This document shows positions 11,271-23,643 of a stretch of 64,000 nt of DNA, in pieces; the first letter of the stretch is position 1, and the number at the start of each line of letters is the position of its first letter. The notes under the pieces are model-generated. The model made no database searches. It worked only from the letters and a program-made list of their open reading frames with translations, and was not told the DNA's origin. The position numbers were made by a program, and so were the translations under genes. This DNA is from Flaveria trinervia (taxonomy: Eukaryota; Streptophyta; Magnoliopsida; Asterales; Asteraceae), in contig CM046457.1 in assembly GCA_025506515.1 (NCBI GenBank), positions 37,334,231-37,398,230 on the forward strand, in the 5' to 3' direction.

Positions 11271-11283
11271 ATACTCCCCCTAA
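11271..11283 (-). other. Polypurine tract of B2
   Basis: Minus strand TAGGGGGAGTAT, directly before the 3' LTR. B1 has the same tract. Confidence 0.8.
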
Positions 11284-11305
11284 GGATTATACATCCTATT
11301 TTTCT

Positions 11306-14300
11306 TCAATGTTTGGGAGGTGAATGATGTTGTGAGTATTTTGCTGGGTCTTCTGGAGGTAATATGAATGCAGCCTTAGTTGGATCTAGGATAGCCTTGA
11401 TCATGTTCACAAAATCAGTTGCTTCTGACATCCTATCTATGCTTAGCACATGGATCTTCATTTTGCTCATGTTATAGATGGCTTCCATTGGTAACTTTTT
11501 CAGTGAAATAGGCTGCCAAATGGAAATTATAGAAAGACCATCTCTATGAATCTGTAAGCTCCCCCCCACATCCACCTCAAGTTCGACAATATTTCCAAGT
11601 TGCAATGGTGTTTTCTTCTTCTTTCTTTTGTCTCTTTTAGCACTTATCCGATCATATGCCAGTTTCTGTAACTTGATGCACTTTAGAAAGAAGTGCATGT
11701 CTTATTCACCCAATTTGTTGTTTGTTTCCCTGAAGTGTCTGGTATAAATGTAGTGGATGTATGATTCATCAAGTAGTCTTACTTCATATCCACTGAATAA
11801 TCTTATTTCAGCTCCCTCCTTTCCTCCCCACTTCCTTTCAATCACCATCTCATAAGTTTGTTCATCATAATACACATTTGAGATGGGTGGATGAATGAGT
11901 ACCAGACACCATTTTTCTTTTCAAAGCTTTTGTGGTTTCACCTTTAACTCAGGGAACACAACTTTTTCAGCTTGTATGTTCTTCTTCTTCTCAAGAGGAT
12001 TAGTAAAAGACTTGTCTTTCCTCATGCAAATAGCCTTTAATGAATTGAAATTATCAGTACTTTTGAACATTTTGAGTATGTTTTCAAATTCATATCCTCG
12101 GAACATAGATGAATGATTTATTAGTCCCAGTTGAGCTAGTACTTTTAAATCATGTATCTCCAGGGCATTTACTAGAGCGGAGTACACAGTAAAGAATTGC
12201 ACCAGCCTTGAGATTCTTTTTACCATGAACATGTTCCACATACTATCATACTTCCAGGCAAATATCTTCTGATCAACTTTGCCTTTGGGAGTAGACACCC
12301 CTCTAATTAACTGCAGTTGTTAATCCTTCTGTAATTTCAACTGAGAGGGTTCTTCAAACCATTCTGGGTATTTGTGGACCACAGGAGCCAACAGTTTTGA
12401 TCTTTTTGATTTAGCATCATGTCTTGGGCAGTTAGTATAGATCTTGGCTTCTTGTTCAGGATTTCTTCTTCTACTCTCTTGAGCATATCTTTCTTTTCAT
12501 TTATCATTTGTAGAGTAGCAGCCCTTAATGAGTTAGTTTTCATGTTCCCAATCTTCCTTCTTGTGAACCTTGGCTTGAAAGATAATCCTTCATTTCCTTA
12601 TCTGACATACTATAAGGATCAGGAAATAGTGGTTCAGGAGTTGGGGATGATTTCTTCATAGATGATAGTTTAGGCAGATTGAGCCTTCCTTGAAAAAGAT
12701 CTTTCATACTCAGTTGTAATTGATTTCTTCATGGGAGGCAATTTTGGTACAGAATCCTTTCTAATTACTAATTCTCATACTCAGTTTCAACACTTGGATC
12801 CAGTAGCTTTTTCACTTTTTCTTCCTCTTCCTTCATTCCTTCATAGGTCATCCCAAAGACCTCATCTGGATCATAACCATGATTGATCAAAAACATAGTT
12901 TTATCATTAAATCATCAGTTTGAGCCTTTGACACCATTTCTTAAACTGATTTTTCAGGTTTCAATGGACTGTCCATATCAACATCCTTTGTAGCATCATA
13001 ACCTCCAGCTATCTCTCCTTCTTCTAGATCAATGGTAATAGCTTGTTTATTAATTGAGCTTCAGCCTGCTCATGTTCTTCAAGAAATTCAGCTATTGCTG
13101 CTAGGCTTCTTGGATCATCTTTTTGTTTTAACACTTTCTTCTTCAACCACTGGTCTTTTACCCTTAGCCTTTTCAGCTAGATATTTTCTCTTTCTTGAGT
13201 ATGTTTGAAGTTGTGGACTTGAAGTTTCAGCCTTTTCAATCACTTCATACATTTTTTAGGTGTGGTTTGTTTGAACATTAACTTCTATTTCCTCCTTCTC
13301 TTTTTCCTTTTCTTTTTCTGTTTCTGTTTCTTTTTCTTTTTCCTTTTCACACATTTCTCTTATAATTTCTTTATGTCTTCAATTAGTGACACAGCAGGGA
13401 CAATCTGCATGCTCAACTCTTTCTCTAAAAACTGGAGATTGAGGGATGAATACAATAGGTCCAAAAGTGGTCTTTTGGTCTGCAACAATGGCCAAAAATC
13501 TTCATCTATTGTGAATTCTTCTGAAGAAAAACTATCCATAGCATTGATCAATTCTTCAAATTCATTTTTCTCAGTTTGAGTGGCTCTGATTGCCCAGAAT
13601 AAAGCACCATTTCTAGACTTTGTTTCTCATGCTTTGTTTGACTTGTATCTTCTTCTTGTTCTTCATTGTTAGAGACAGACTGATTCTCATCATTATCAAC
13701 CTTTTCTTGTTCATCAGCCACAACACTTCTTTGAATCTCAATTATCAGCTCAAGTTCAGAGATCCTTTTGCTTTGGCTATGAATTTCATTTTCAAGATTA
13801 GAGATGATTTTAGCTTGTTCTTCAATAATGTTCTCTTGTTCTTCATTTCTATGGTTTGAATTGCAAGAGAGTCAACATGTCCACTCACTTCTTATCTTGA
13901 CTGATTGAGTGCAACTTTTAAGTTTTCAAGTTCTTTCTCTTTCTCCTTCTTTTCAGCTTCATGTTTTTAAGCTCTTTCAACTCCTGCTCCTTTTCATCAA
14001 GCTCTAGAATCCTATCATCAATGATTCTAGCCCTTATATTCAATATCTTCCATCCTTTCAACCTTTTGTAGGAGCTCAGATATCAACCTATCCTTTTCAT
14101 GAGGCCTGTTTGTGTTAGATTCAGCAAAGCTTTCTGAGGGAGCAGTCTCCGAAGTTGCTCTCTTTACGGGCATTTGAGTATGATGATCCTCCTCAATAGA
14201 TGATGATTTGGATGCTTTAGAAGCACTAGTGATCCTCCAAATTCAGCAGGGTAATCATGACTGGACAAAGGTTGGTATGGTGATGTTGGTGATTGATGAG

Positions 14301-15268
14301 ATGGTAATATTGCAGATTAATGAGGTGGTGATATTGGAGAGTGATGATGTGGTGATATTGGAGAGTGATGATGTGGTGATATTGGAGAGTGATGATTAGG
14401 TGATATTGGTGATGGTTGTGGGATTGTTTGTGGTGTTGGTTGGGGTGATGGTTGTGGTGATGGTTGTGTATCAACTTGTTCTTGTCCTTGAACTTCCTGA
14501 TTTATCTGCTGAATCATCCATGGAAGAAGAGGTGAGTGAGCCCCACTGTAAAGTTTCTTGGATCCATCTTCTTAATGTATTTGTAAGATCTTGCATCATA
14601 GTGAGGAATATCAAGCACGGTCCTTCATTAGCAATATCAAGGAATGATTCATTGATCAAGCACTGAATGAATCTTGGATACATCAAGAACTTGTATCTTC
14701 TCCTCTTGAATGTTTGAAATCATGCCATTGAAGACATAGGCAGACATGTGAATGGCTGTTTGAGCAGAGAGCATAGATTGCTGAGATGTGATGACTGGAA
14801 TGTCATTCCATCCTGTCTTTCTCCTGGATAGGCAGTGCTGAAACATGTGAATTAGGAATCTCCAAGGTAGATAAACCAATCCTTTAACAATTTGTTTTGC
14901 TTCATATCCTCCTTCATAACCAATTTCAGCAAAGAATGTGGTTATTTCTTTATCATCCAGCTCCAGAGGTGCATTAGCATCATCACCAAATTGTAAGCAT
15001 CTTCTAATAGAATCTTCAATGATGCTCAAAGTGTGATCATTGTTAATTCTCCCAGTTAATGTTCTAACACCATCAGCTTCAATTACCTCAGCTGAGTTCT
15101 AGAAGGACCTCATGAGATTCTCATAGATGGTGGGTCTTAAAGTGATAGCATAGGCTACCCTTGTGGTAAATAAGAATCTGATCATATCTGTAAGTCCTTC
15201 AGCTTCAGGCACATCATGGTTAAATAACCACTGACATTGTGGAGCTTGCTCCAAGAAAGATTTGCCAT
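11306..15268 (-). pseudogene. Family B ORF3 (B2 copy), broken
   Basis: The ATG (15266-15268) follows directly on a leader that lacks the 424-bp segment found in B1. The frame is broken by many indels. Recognisable pieces are 14649-15029 (IRRCL, GYEGGYE, GWNDIP blocks), a proline/histidine-rich stretch at 14220-14520, acidic and lysine-rich coiled-coil-like sequence at 12900-14100, a conserved C-terminal part at 11921-12543, and the terminal piece 11306-11698. The last codon lies 23 bp before the purine tract. No membrane segment is obvious. The function is unknown. Confidence 0.75.
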
Positions 15269-17368
15269 GTAATCTTGTTTGTGATAAAAATGTGGTTTCA
15301 GAATCGATAACAAGAGCAGATTAAGTAGAATCACATGAAAATATTTGATAGTTTATGATGAATATGATCAAAGTGGGTGTATTGTGCGTTTGCGCTCGTC
15401 TCACTATAAAGTCCCTCAAATTTGAAAAGTATTAAATCACCCGTTTAAATTCCTTTAAATAGTCAAATAATAGCTTTTACAAGATTTTACTAGTTTAAGA
15501 GCAAATGCGGTCACCACTGTAGTAAATGCGAAAGGGTAAATTTTTTGACTTTTGGTCATCCGCATTTGTTAACTGTAGCAAATACAGAAGACAAACTTTG
15601 GACTTTGACTATCCACATTTGGTCACTGTTGTAAATGCGGAAGTTTTGTTACTTTTGATTTATTCTATCCGCATTTGTTCACGGTTGTAAATGCGGAATA
15701 ACTAAGTTTATCAGCATTTATTCACTATAACAAATGCGGTTGACAAAACTTATTCAGCATTGCTCACTGTAGCAAATGCGGTTGAATAAAATTTGTCAGC
15801 ATTTGCTAATTGTAGCAAATGCGATAGAATAAAATCTGTTAGCATTTGCTAACTGTAGCAAATGTAATAGAATGAAATCCACATTTACTTGATCATCATT
15901 CATTCACAAGATATTGATCACTTAATTATCTCTGCTTGATCATACATGAGCATTGAAGATGTGTATCCACAATTGCGGATAGATAAAACAAATGCGGAAG
16001 TGTAAATTTCATCTGTATTTGACAAATGCGGATGAACACTTGAAATTATTTTATCCGCATGGACAAATGCGGTAGAACAATTCTTGTTCCGCATAGATTT
16101 TATCACTTCAAATTTTCATGTATACTTGTAATATACTAATGAGGTAGAGTAAAATTATTGTCCGCATTAGTTGCACTTGAAAATATATTGTTACCCGCGT
16201 TGGTTATAGGCATGGGTTACCTTCACCCGTATTGACCAATGCACTTACCTGCATTAACTTTTGAACTTAATCATAAGTTAATATGTTTGAATTGATTATT
16301 CATCTTATGAAGACTGTCCTTGATTGATTTTCTTATGAAGTTGACCGTTGAAGTTGTCAATTCTTGCTTGGATGACTTGTATGTCACAAATGATACAAGT
16401 TCCCGAATATTGACAGATCTTGGACTTATCATGCTTCTAAGAATCTGCATAAGCTGAGATATAATGGTATGACTTTTTGCAACAACACCAACCAAAATTC
16501 TTTTTTTTTGTTTTCAAAGTTAAGTTAATAAACCAAAATTCTTTTTGTTTTGTTTTCGTTTGTTTGAAAAGAATTATCTCTTTTGTTGGGATCATATCAG
16601 TCTTACATTACACTTGTGCATCCTTTATGATTAAATGGATATGTTCATGAACTTGAAGATTGAAAGTATGTTTGTCGCCTTAAACTCATACCAGGTTGAT
16701 ATTTTGATGCAAATGATATTTATCATTTTGGTTGATTTAATTATTCAATGTGTACCTCACACACAAGCATGGAATGATCAACCATCCTTGTACAATGCAT
16801 AGTAGAACTTTTTCACAGCTTTTCTTACCAGGTCACTTAAGTTATGAAATCTCATTTTCACTAATCCTCATTGGGATTCTTTTACTTTGATCCTTTTTCA
16901 TGATGATCCACGTTGGGATTCTTTTCAATTCACTTTGGAAGGTGATCCATGATAGGATTCTTTTGTTCATTCACATGGAATGTATTACTTTTGTTGATTC
17001 ATCCAATTTTGGATGTGTTCCACATTGAGAATCTTTTGGATCATAACATCTGCACTATGTGCAAGTTTCATCAGGTCTTTGCTCAGCAAAACAAAAATGG
17101 AACATGATGTGGTGAAAGAGATTCATAAAGTATCATTACCTGGTGTGTTTAGGTTACTACACACACTGCATGTATCTTTTCTTCCAAGTTGAGCCTACCA
17201 ACATATCTGGTAAGTCATTTCAGTCTTTCATATTTTGAAATTAAGCACATTGAATGATATAACGACTGTAATTATATCATTTCCCAAGGAATTGTTTTCT
17301 TCAGCAAACTTGATTTCCTTTTGTGGTTTTCTGATGTTTTTAATTGTTTTTGATGTTTTTCATGGTTT
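15269..17368 (-). promoter_or_regulatory. B2 pol-ORF3 spacer with palindromes and TATA-like box
   Basis: No gene. On the minus strand from 17368: AT-rich sequence with degenerate repeats of AAGAATCCCAATG type (about 16860-17040), then a palindrome array (about 16240-15500) built from CCGCATTT and AAATGCGG pairs, then a conserved ACTTTATAGTGAG (about 15400-15412), then the leader ending ACAAG at 15274. The leader joins directly to ATTACATGG, whereas B1 has an extra GT...AG segment there. I infer an internal promoter for ORF3. Confidence 0.5.
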
Positions 17369-20300
17369 TTACTCAAGGTTAATCATGCCAATTGAATGAA
17401 CCAAAAACTCAAACCTACTAGGTTCGAATGCCTTAGTAAACAAATCAGCTAATTGATTTTCAGTTGGTACTTGAATCAATTTGATTAAACCTTTTTCAGC
17501 ATAGTCTCTCAAAAAGTGATATCTAATTTCAATATGTTTAGTCTTTGAGTGCTGAACTAGATTATTAGTTATGAAAATAGTTGCTGTGTTGTCAATAGAA
17601 ATTAGCATGTGCAAGAAGTTAAAACCATAATCAAGCATCTGGTTTTAAATCTAGAGTACTTAAGAGCAACATGCTGAGGTAGCAATATGCTCAGCTTCTG
17701 CAGTGGACATAGATACATTTGTCTACTTCTTGCATTGCCAAGATACCAGTCTGGGACCAAGAAATTGATAACCGCTAGAGGTGGATTTTCTGTTGAAGTT
17801 GCATCCTCCATAATCACTATCTGTGTAGGCATAGAGATTAAATTCCCCTTCCTTTGGATACCATAACCCAAGAGCTGGTTTGCTGTTTAGATATCTGAAT
17901 ATCCTCTTGACTGCATTCACATGTGATTCTTTTGGATCAGCTTTATATTTGGCACACACACAAACACCAAACATAATGTCAGGCTTAATGGCTGTTAGAT
18001 ACATAAGCGAACCGATTATTGATCGATAGTGAGTTTGATCCACTGATTTACCTTCAGGATCAGGTCCAATCTTCACTTTAGTATCCACAGGAGTTCTGAT
18101 AGACTGACAATCAGCAAAGTGGAATTTATTCAACATGGTTTCAACGTATTATTATTGATTGATGAAGATTCCATCTGCTGTCTGTTGGACTTGCACCCTT
18201 AGAAAGAAGGTGAGTTCCCCCATAACACTTATTTGGAGCTTTGAGTGCATAAGATCTTCAAAGTCTTTGCAGAGTTGCTTGTTTGTAGAGCCAAATATAA
18301 TTTCATTCACCTAGATCTGGACTAACAACATGTCTTTTTCTCTTTTTCTTCTGAAGAGAGTCTGATCAATCTTTCCTCTTTCATATCCATGTTCAAGAAG
18401 AAAGGATGATAGAGTCTCATACCACTTTCTTGGTGCTTGATGAAGACCATACAAAGCTTTGTCAAGCTTGTAAACTTTGTGAGGGAAATTTGGGTCTTCA
18501 AGCCACGTGGTTGACTGACATAGACCTCCTCAGCAATCTTTCCATATAGGAAGGCACACTATACATCCATTTGATAAACACTAAATTTCATGGATGCAAA
18601 ATATGCAAGAAAGATTCTGATTGCTTCTAGTCTGGCAACAAGTGCAAACACTTCGTCATAGTCTATTCCTTCTTCTTGAGTGTATCCCTGTGCCACTAGT
18701 CTTGCTTTGTTTCTAATGACGATCCCTCTATCATCAGTCTTATTCCTGTACAGCCATCTAGTACTGATAGGGTATTGTTCTTCAGGAAGATCTACCATTT
18801 GCCATACTTCTTGCTTTTTGAATTGGAGCAGTTCTTCCTGCATTGCTTCAATCCAACTATTGTCTTGAAGTGCCTCTTTGATGTTTTTTGGTACTGTTTG
18901 ACATAGAAAGCATCAGAACAAACAGATGTTTGCAATACTAGATTTGCTTCTTGTCACCCTCTCATTAAGATCACCAATAGCGGTTTCAACTGGATGATTC
19001 TTGTGTTTCTTGTGGTTGGAATGGTGTCACCAGCAATAGTTACATCAAGATTTGAAACATTCAGTTCATTATGGTCAGAGGCATACTCATCTAATACTAT
19101 TGTTGAATTATGAAGATTATCATACTCTGTTTCAGTTCCTGCTTCAGCTTTAGCAGCATTGTGATTGCTTACATCATTTGATGTGCTTTGTGTTTCAACT
19201 AGAGGAGAGACCTGTATTTGATTTCTAACTTCGGTTGACAGATCATCTAAGTGGGAAGGTACCAGGCTTGGACCTCCTTTAGTAGAAACACCAAGGTTTT
19301 ATGATGGTTGTCTGATGGGCTCAACTTGAAGAGGAACATCTTCATTCATGTCTTCATCAAATGTAGTAGGAATCAAGGGAAAATCATCTCTTCTTTCTAT
19401 AGTTGATGAAGTATCATTTGAATGTAGATTTCCTGCATCAGACAAGTGAAATTGATCAAATGACTTTGTAATGTGTCAATATTAAACAACCAGTCGGGAC
19501 CATTTGTAGATTTGGGAAACAAATATTCCTTGAATTGAATATTTGTTGATTCATCAATAATGTTCAATCTAGGATTGAACACTCTATAAGCCTTTGAAAC
19601 AGAAGAATAACCTACAAAGAATCCTTCATCAGACTTGGATGAAAATTTTCCAAAATAGTCTCTGGTGTTTAATATTGAGACAGGACTACCAAATGATTTG
19701 AGCAGCTCATAAGGTGTCATGTTACTTTCTTTAACAATCAGAGTTCGATTTTGTACAAAGCACGATGTGTTAACTGCTTCTGCCCAGAAGGTGATTAGCA
19801 GTTTAGCATCGGCTAGCATCGTTCTTGTTGCTTCAATCATTGTTCTATTTCACCTTTCAGGTACCCCATTTTGTTGAGGAGTTCTAGCTGCACTGAATCA
19901 ATGAGCAATGCCTTTGGTTGTACAAAAGGAACTCGTACTTTCATATTTGAACTCAGTACAATTATCACTTCTTATTATTTTGACCTTAAGATCAAGTTGA
20001 TTTTCAAATTTTAGTGATAAATTCTTGTATGATTTGGGATGCCTCATTTTTATGAAGTAGGAAGAACACCCATATGAATCGTGAAAAGTCATCAATGATC
20101 ACTAAACAATATGTTTCTTTCTCATACTCATTACATGAGTTGGTCCAAATAGATCCATGTGTAGTAGCGTCAATGGAGTATTGTTAGTGTTCACAAGCTT
20201 AGTTTTATGAGACGATTTGTGTTGTTTTCCTTTGAGGCATGCTGAACATTGATCAATAAAATTAAATTCTTTTTGAGGAAGACCAATGACATGGTTTCCT

Positions 20301-20371
20301 TTGACAAACTTGTTCATATTTTTAAAGTTTGTGTGCCGCAAACGTATATGCCAAACAAAATGTACTGGGTC
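17369..20371 (-). pseudogene. Family B pol (B2 copy), 5'-truncated and broken
   Basis: Copia polyprotein from the pre-integrase zinc region to the end of RNase H. Pieces: pre-integrase and start of integrase (20102-20341; CSACLKGKQH and MDLFGP), more integrase (19898-20095, 19397-19840), reverse transcriptase (18559-18843; RLYRNK-type start, QMDV), RNase H (17723-18136 and 17369-17638; TKHIEIRYHFLRD). The RT site that reads YVDD in B1 is altered here to a stop followed by VNE (about 18310), so both catalytic aspartates are affected. The final residues MINLE match the family end. Protease and gag are missing through the deletion at 20371/20372. Confidence 0.85.
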
Positions 20372-20378
20372 GATACCA
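20372..20378 (-). other. Primer-site remnant at a deletion junction in B2
   Basis: Only TGGTATC (first 7 of 12 bases) of the primer binding site remains, two bases from the LTR end. It runs straight into pol, so gag and protease were lost with a breakpoint inside the primer site. Confidence 0.7.
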
Positions 20379-20380
20379 AT

Positions 20381-21058
20381 TGATTGGGTTGAATAAGATT
20401 GAGATTCTTACTGAGAATCGAATATACTAATCAAGTCAATGATTGAGTGGCGGAATCAAACAATCAAAGAACATTCAATGCAAGAAAAATTACTCATAAA
20501 TGCTTTTGTATAATATATATATGAAAGTTGATTGATTACAGAGAATAAATGACAACAAAATTCTCTATCTATCAGCCGTCACCTCATGTACAAGGTTATC
20601 TATTCTATTTATAGGCAGACAAGATGCCTTTTACAAAATGACTAAACTACCCCTGAACTATTACATGAGAACTAGTCTAAGTCTTCATCCGCATCTTTGC
20701 TTGTTCATCCGCATTGACAAATGCGGATGAGTTAACTTGATCAACATTTCTTCACTTGATCATCCGCATTAGTATGTTGGTCATCCGCATTGCTTAATGC
20801 GGATGAACAAACACTTATGCGCATTCGTTTGGTCATCCGCATTTGTCAAATGCGGATGAGCAAAGTCTTGGCCACATTGTTTCTTGGTCTTCCAAATTTG
20901 TCAATGTGGAAGAACAAATACTTGTCCGTATTTGTTTTATGTCTTCCGCATTGACAAATGCGGAAGACAACACTTGGTTTTTCTGTGCAGGATCTTCATC
21001 CACATTTATTCTTGGACTTGTGGGATTCCAGCAAAGCAATCATCAAATCACACATTGA
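20381..21058 (-). repeat. B2 5' LTR, start missing
   Basis: On the minus strand this LTR ends in CCCAATCA at 20381. At the other side it runs out near 21058, without TGTTGCACCC and the next ~25 bases. It has the family B palindromes and TATA box (CCTATAAATAG). It shares markers with B1's 3' LTR: TAGTTCAGGGG near the TATA side and CTGATAGA after it. Confidence 0.8.
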
Positions 21059-21710
21059 AAGAATCATACATGCCTGATGATTGCTTTGCTGGAATCCCTT
21101 AAGTCCAAGAAGAAATGCGGATGAAAATTCTGCTAAGAAAAAGAACAAGTGTTGTCTTCCGCATTTGTCAATGCGGAAGACATAATGCAAATACGGACAA
21201 GTATTTGCTCTTCCGTATTGACATATGCGGAAGACTAAAAGTTAATGCGGACAAGACTTTGCTCATCCGCATTTGTCAAATACGGATGACCGAACGAATG
21301 CGCATAAGTATTTGTTCATCCGTATTAACCAATGCGGATGACCAACATACTAATGCGGATGATCAAGTGAAGAAATGCTGATCAAGTTAACTCATCCGCA
21401 TTTGTCAATGCGGATGAACAAGCAAAGATGTGGATCAAGGCTTAGACAAGTTCTGATGTAACAGACATCTTGTCTGCCTATAAATAGAATAGATAACCTC
21501 GTACCTGAGGTGACGGCAGATAGATATAGAGAACTTTTGTTGTAATTATTCTTTGAAATTCATCAACTTTCATATATACAATACAAAAGCATTTATGAGT
21601 AATTTTCTTGCACTGAATGTTCTTTGATTGTTTGTTTCTGCCATTCAATCACTGACTTGATTACCATATTCGATTCACTGTAAGAATCTCAATCTTACTC
21701 AGCCCAGTCA
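21059..21710 (+). repeat. B1 5' LTR, start missing
   Basis: It begins within the LTR (GAATCATACATGCC) and lacks 15 bp that the 3' LTR has after this point. A perfect hairpin lies at 21154-21181 (11-bp arms GTCTTCCGCAT and ATGCGGAAGAC, 6-nt loop). The TATA box TATAAATA is at 21479-21486. It ends GCCCAGTCA. About 35 bp before the TATA box, present in the B2 3' LTR, are deleted. Confidence 0.85.
21479..21486 (+). promoter_or_regulatory. TATA box of B1 5' LTR
   Basis: TATAAATA in GCCTATAAATAG. The corresponding B1 3' LTR sequence reads CTATCAATAG, so that copy is mutated. Confidence 0.6.
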
Positions 21711-21712
21711 AT

Positions 21713-21724
21713 TGGTATCAGAGC
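21713..21724 (+). other. Primer binding site of B1
   Basis: TGGTATCAGAGC two bases after the LTR; initiator tRNA-Met type. Confidence 0.85.
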
Positions 21725-22012
21725 TTTGGCTCTCGATTCTCTTTCAGATCTGCTCAAGAACTGAATAGAATTCGATTCATCTGGTAATCAAGTTGCTAGT
21801 AGAGTATATCATCATCTCTACTTAGTAAACTGCAGAAAATACTCCTGTCAACACTCTCTCACCAAAATATTCACAACAGCAAGAAACTCAACCCAGTCAA
21901 TACAATTACAGATCTGGTTTTAAAATCTGTTTGAACTGTTTGGACTAGTTGGACTAATCAATCCTAAAAATCATCTAAATCTTTATTTATACCAGTTAAA
22001 CACTTAGTTAAA

Positions 22013-22475
22013 ATGGATTCTAACAGCTACTCAGAACTTGTTCATACACCTAAACCTCCTATGCTTAAACATAAATCTGAGTTTAAATAGTGGAAAATCA
22101 GGTTTAGGAATTACATCATAGGTGTAGATCCTGATTTCTGGATTTCAATATGCAAGGGGCCACAGATCCCTGTCACTCTGTCTGCAAATTAAGCTGCAAT
22201 TTACAGAACTACTAGAATACCCATTGAAGATCTAACTTTAGATGATGAAGACTACAAGAAAATCAAGATTGACCTCAAAGTCTACTCCATTCAAACTCAA
22301 GCACTCAAGATGGATGTGCTAAAAAGATTAGAGAAGTATGGTACTCCAAAAGCTATGTGGGATGCATTGAAGATCATGTGTGAAGGAAGCAATGAGATGG
22401 CTAAAATCAACAAGGATAAGCTTGTTAATCAGTATGAAACATTCCACCACACCAAGGGAGAGTCCATATTCAAAC
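22013..22475 (+). pseudogene. Family B gag, 5' part
   Basis: The ATG at 22013 starts a copia Gag. A TAG at 22088 (25 codons in) replaces a probable glutamine codon before W, and a TAA occurs near 22187. The later part (22310 on) reads MDVLKRLEKYGTPKAMWDAL, typical of the Retrotran_gag_2/UBN2 region, followed by YETFHHTKGE. The gene is cut at 22475 by element A1. Joining across the target duplication restores the frame at 34989 (FKQLHRFVQL). Confidence 0.85.
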
Positions 22476-23410
22476 TGTTGGACCAAAACAACCAATGAGC
22501 CAAGATCAGAAAACCTCTAAGTCCCACATGGTATCACAACAACTGCTGAAAGCTTCATCAGCAGTTTGACAAGTGCTGAAGACTTCAACAGTTGAAGATC
22601 AAGTGCTGAAGACTTCAACAGCTGAGAACTAAAGTGCTGAAGTATAACAGCTGAAGAACACAAGTACTGAAGCTGAACAGCTGAAGAACGCAAGTACTGA
22701 AGCTGAACAGCTGAAGAACACAAGTGCTGAAGCTGAAAGACCAAAGTACCGAAGTACAACAGCTGAAGAGTTTACAAGTGCTGAAGATCAACAACTGATG
22801 TACAAATTCTGAAGACAAAGACTGAAGACATCAGCTGATGATATCTACTGAAGTCATCAGCTGATGAAACATCTGAAGGTCAAAGTCTGAAGATCAAGTA
22901 CCGAAGCGTCAGTAGTTTGTCACAACTGCTGAAGAGTACTTCTTCAGTAGTTGTGATATCAGTAGTTTTATATTTCTAGTTTCAGTAGTTTTGTAAAACG
23001 ACTGAAGAGCTTGTTCTTCGGTCGTTGTAGTTTCAGTAGTTTCTAATCAGTAGTTTTATATTCTGTACTTAACACTCTGATATGTTCTCAGTAGTTGTGG
23101 ACATTTCAGTAGTTTGTTAAGATTTAGTTATTTTGTAGTAGATCTGCCAGTTGTCACTTTCCGTGATAACAACAGTGATTGTTGCACTCTATATAAGGAG
23201 TAACAACCTATTGTAATAAAGTGAATGATTGATCAGAAATATTCCATATCTATAAACATTCCTTGAATCAGAAATATATTCTCTCACTATAACCGTATGT
23301 GCTCTTAATGCATACAAGTATCAATTTCTTGCTACAATTTGTCTAATTCCTGTTCTTATTCCGCTGCTTTGAACTCTAATACATCAAACTTGTGATCGCT
23401 GATCCTGTCA
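22476..23410 (+). repeat. A1 5' LTR
   Basis: A 935-bp LTR from TGTTGGACC to GATCCTGTCA. U3 is packed with ACAGCTGAAGAAC, CTGAAGACAAAG and CAGTAGTT motifs, many pairing with nearby AACTACTG. A perfect hairpin (11-bp arms AACGACTGAAG and CTTCAGTCGTT, variant in this copy) lies near 22998. TATATAA is at 23190-23196, TTCCGCTGC at 23359-23367. Confidence 0.9.
23190..23196 (+). promoter_or_regulatory. TATA box of A1 5' LTR
   Basis: TATATAA in CACTCTATATAAGGAG, conserved in all complete family A LTRs here. Confidence 0.6.
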
Positions 23411-23412
23411 AA

Positions 23413-23424
23413 TGGTATCAGAGC
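23413..23424 (+). other. Primer binding site of A1
   Basis: TGGTATCAGAGC two bases after the LTR; initiator tRNA-Met type. Confidence 0.85.
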
Positions 23425-23643
23425 GGGTTAATCATTGATCGATCTAATAACTGATCATTGAAACTGCTATTGAAGATCTAAGTTTGATTGAATTAGCTTT
23501 TGTTTTTGCAAGAAACGGTTATAGAGATTGAATTTTCTGTATCTCTGGTCATTCATCCTAAGATCTTTCTTGGTTTTCATTGAGTTTGTTGTGGTCTGTG
23601 TAAAACTTTTAAAAGCTTGAATTAAATTGTTTTTGAACTGAAA

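Larger units (their letters stand above)
10561..21058 (-). mobile_element. Family B element B2, minus strand, internally deleted
   Basis: Read on the minus strand: a 5' LTR (20381-21058, first bases missing), a 7-bp primer-site remnant, pol from the pre-integrase region onward, the pol-ORF3 spacer, ORF3, a purine tract and a 3' LTR (10561-11270). Gag and the first part of pol are absent; the primer-site remnant abuts pol at 20371/20372. No target duplication can be tested because the left partner is lost in the head-to-head junction with B1. All ORFs are broken. Confidence 0.85.
20381..21710. repeat. Large inverted repeat: two B LTRs head-to-head
   Basis: The B2 5' LTR (minus) and B1 5' LTR (plus) meet at about 21058, forming a ~1.3-kb imperfect palindrome with arms of about 650-680 bp and roughly 90% identity by eye. 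Both arms lack the LTR start TGTTGC. The two lack different amounts, so the centre is asymmetric, as expected if the middle of a longer palindrome was trimmed. Confidence 0.85.

Noticed and set aside
20381..21710. Fold-back transposon
   Set aside because: Each arm is a family B LTR attached to its own retroelement interior, so two elements explain it.
22517..22818. Minus-strand frames inside family A LTRs (also near 509, 34228, 50288, 61812)
   Set aside because: They are translations of LTR repeats, rich in C, S and L, and shift between copies; no coding signal.
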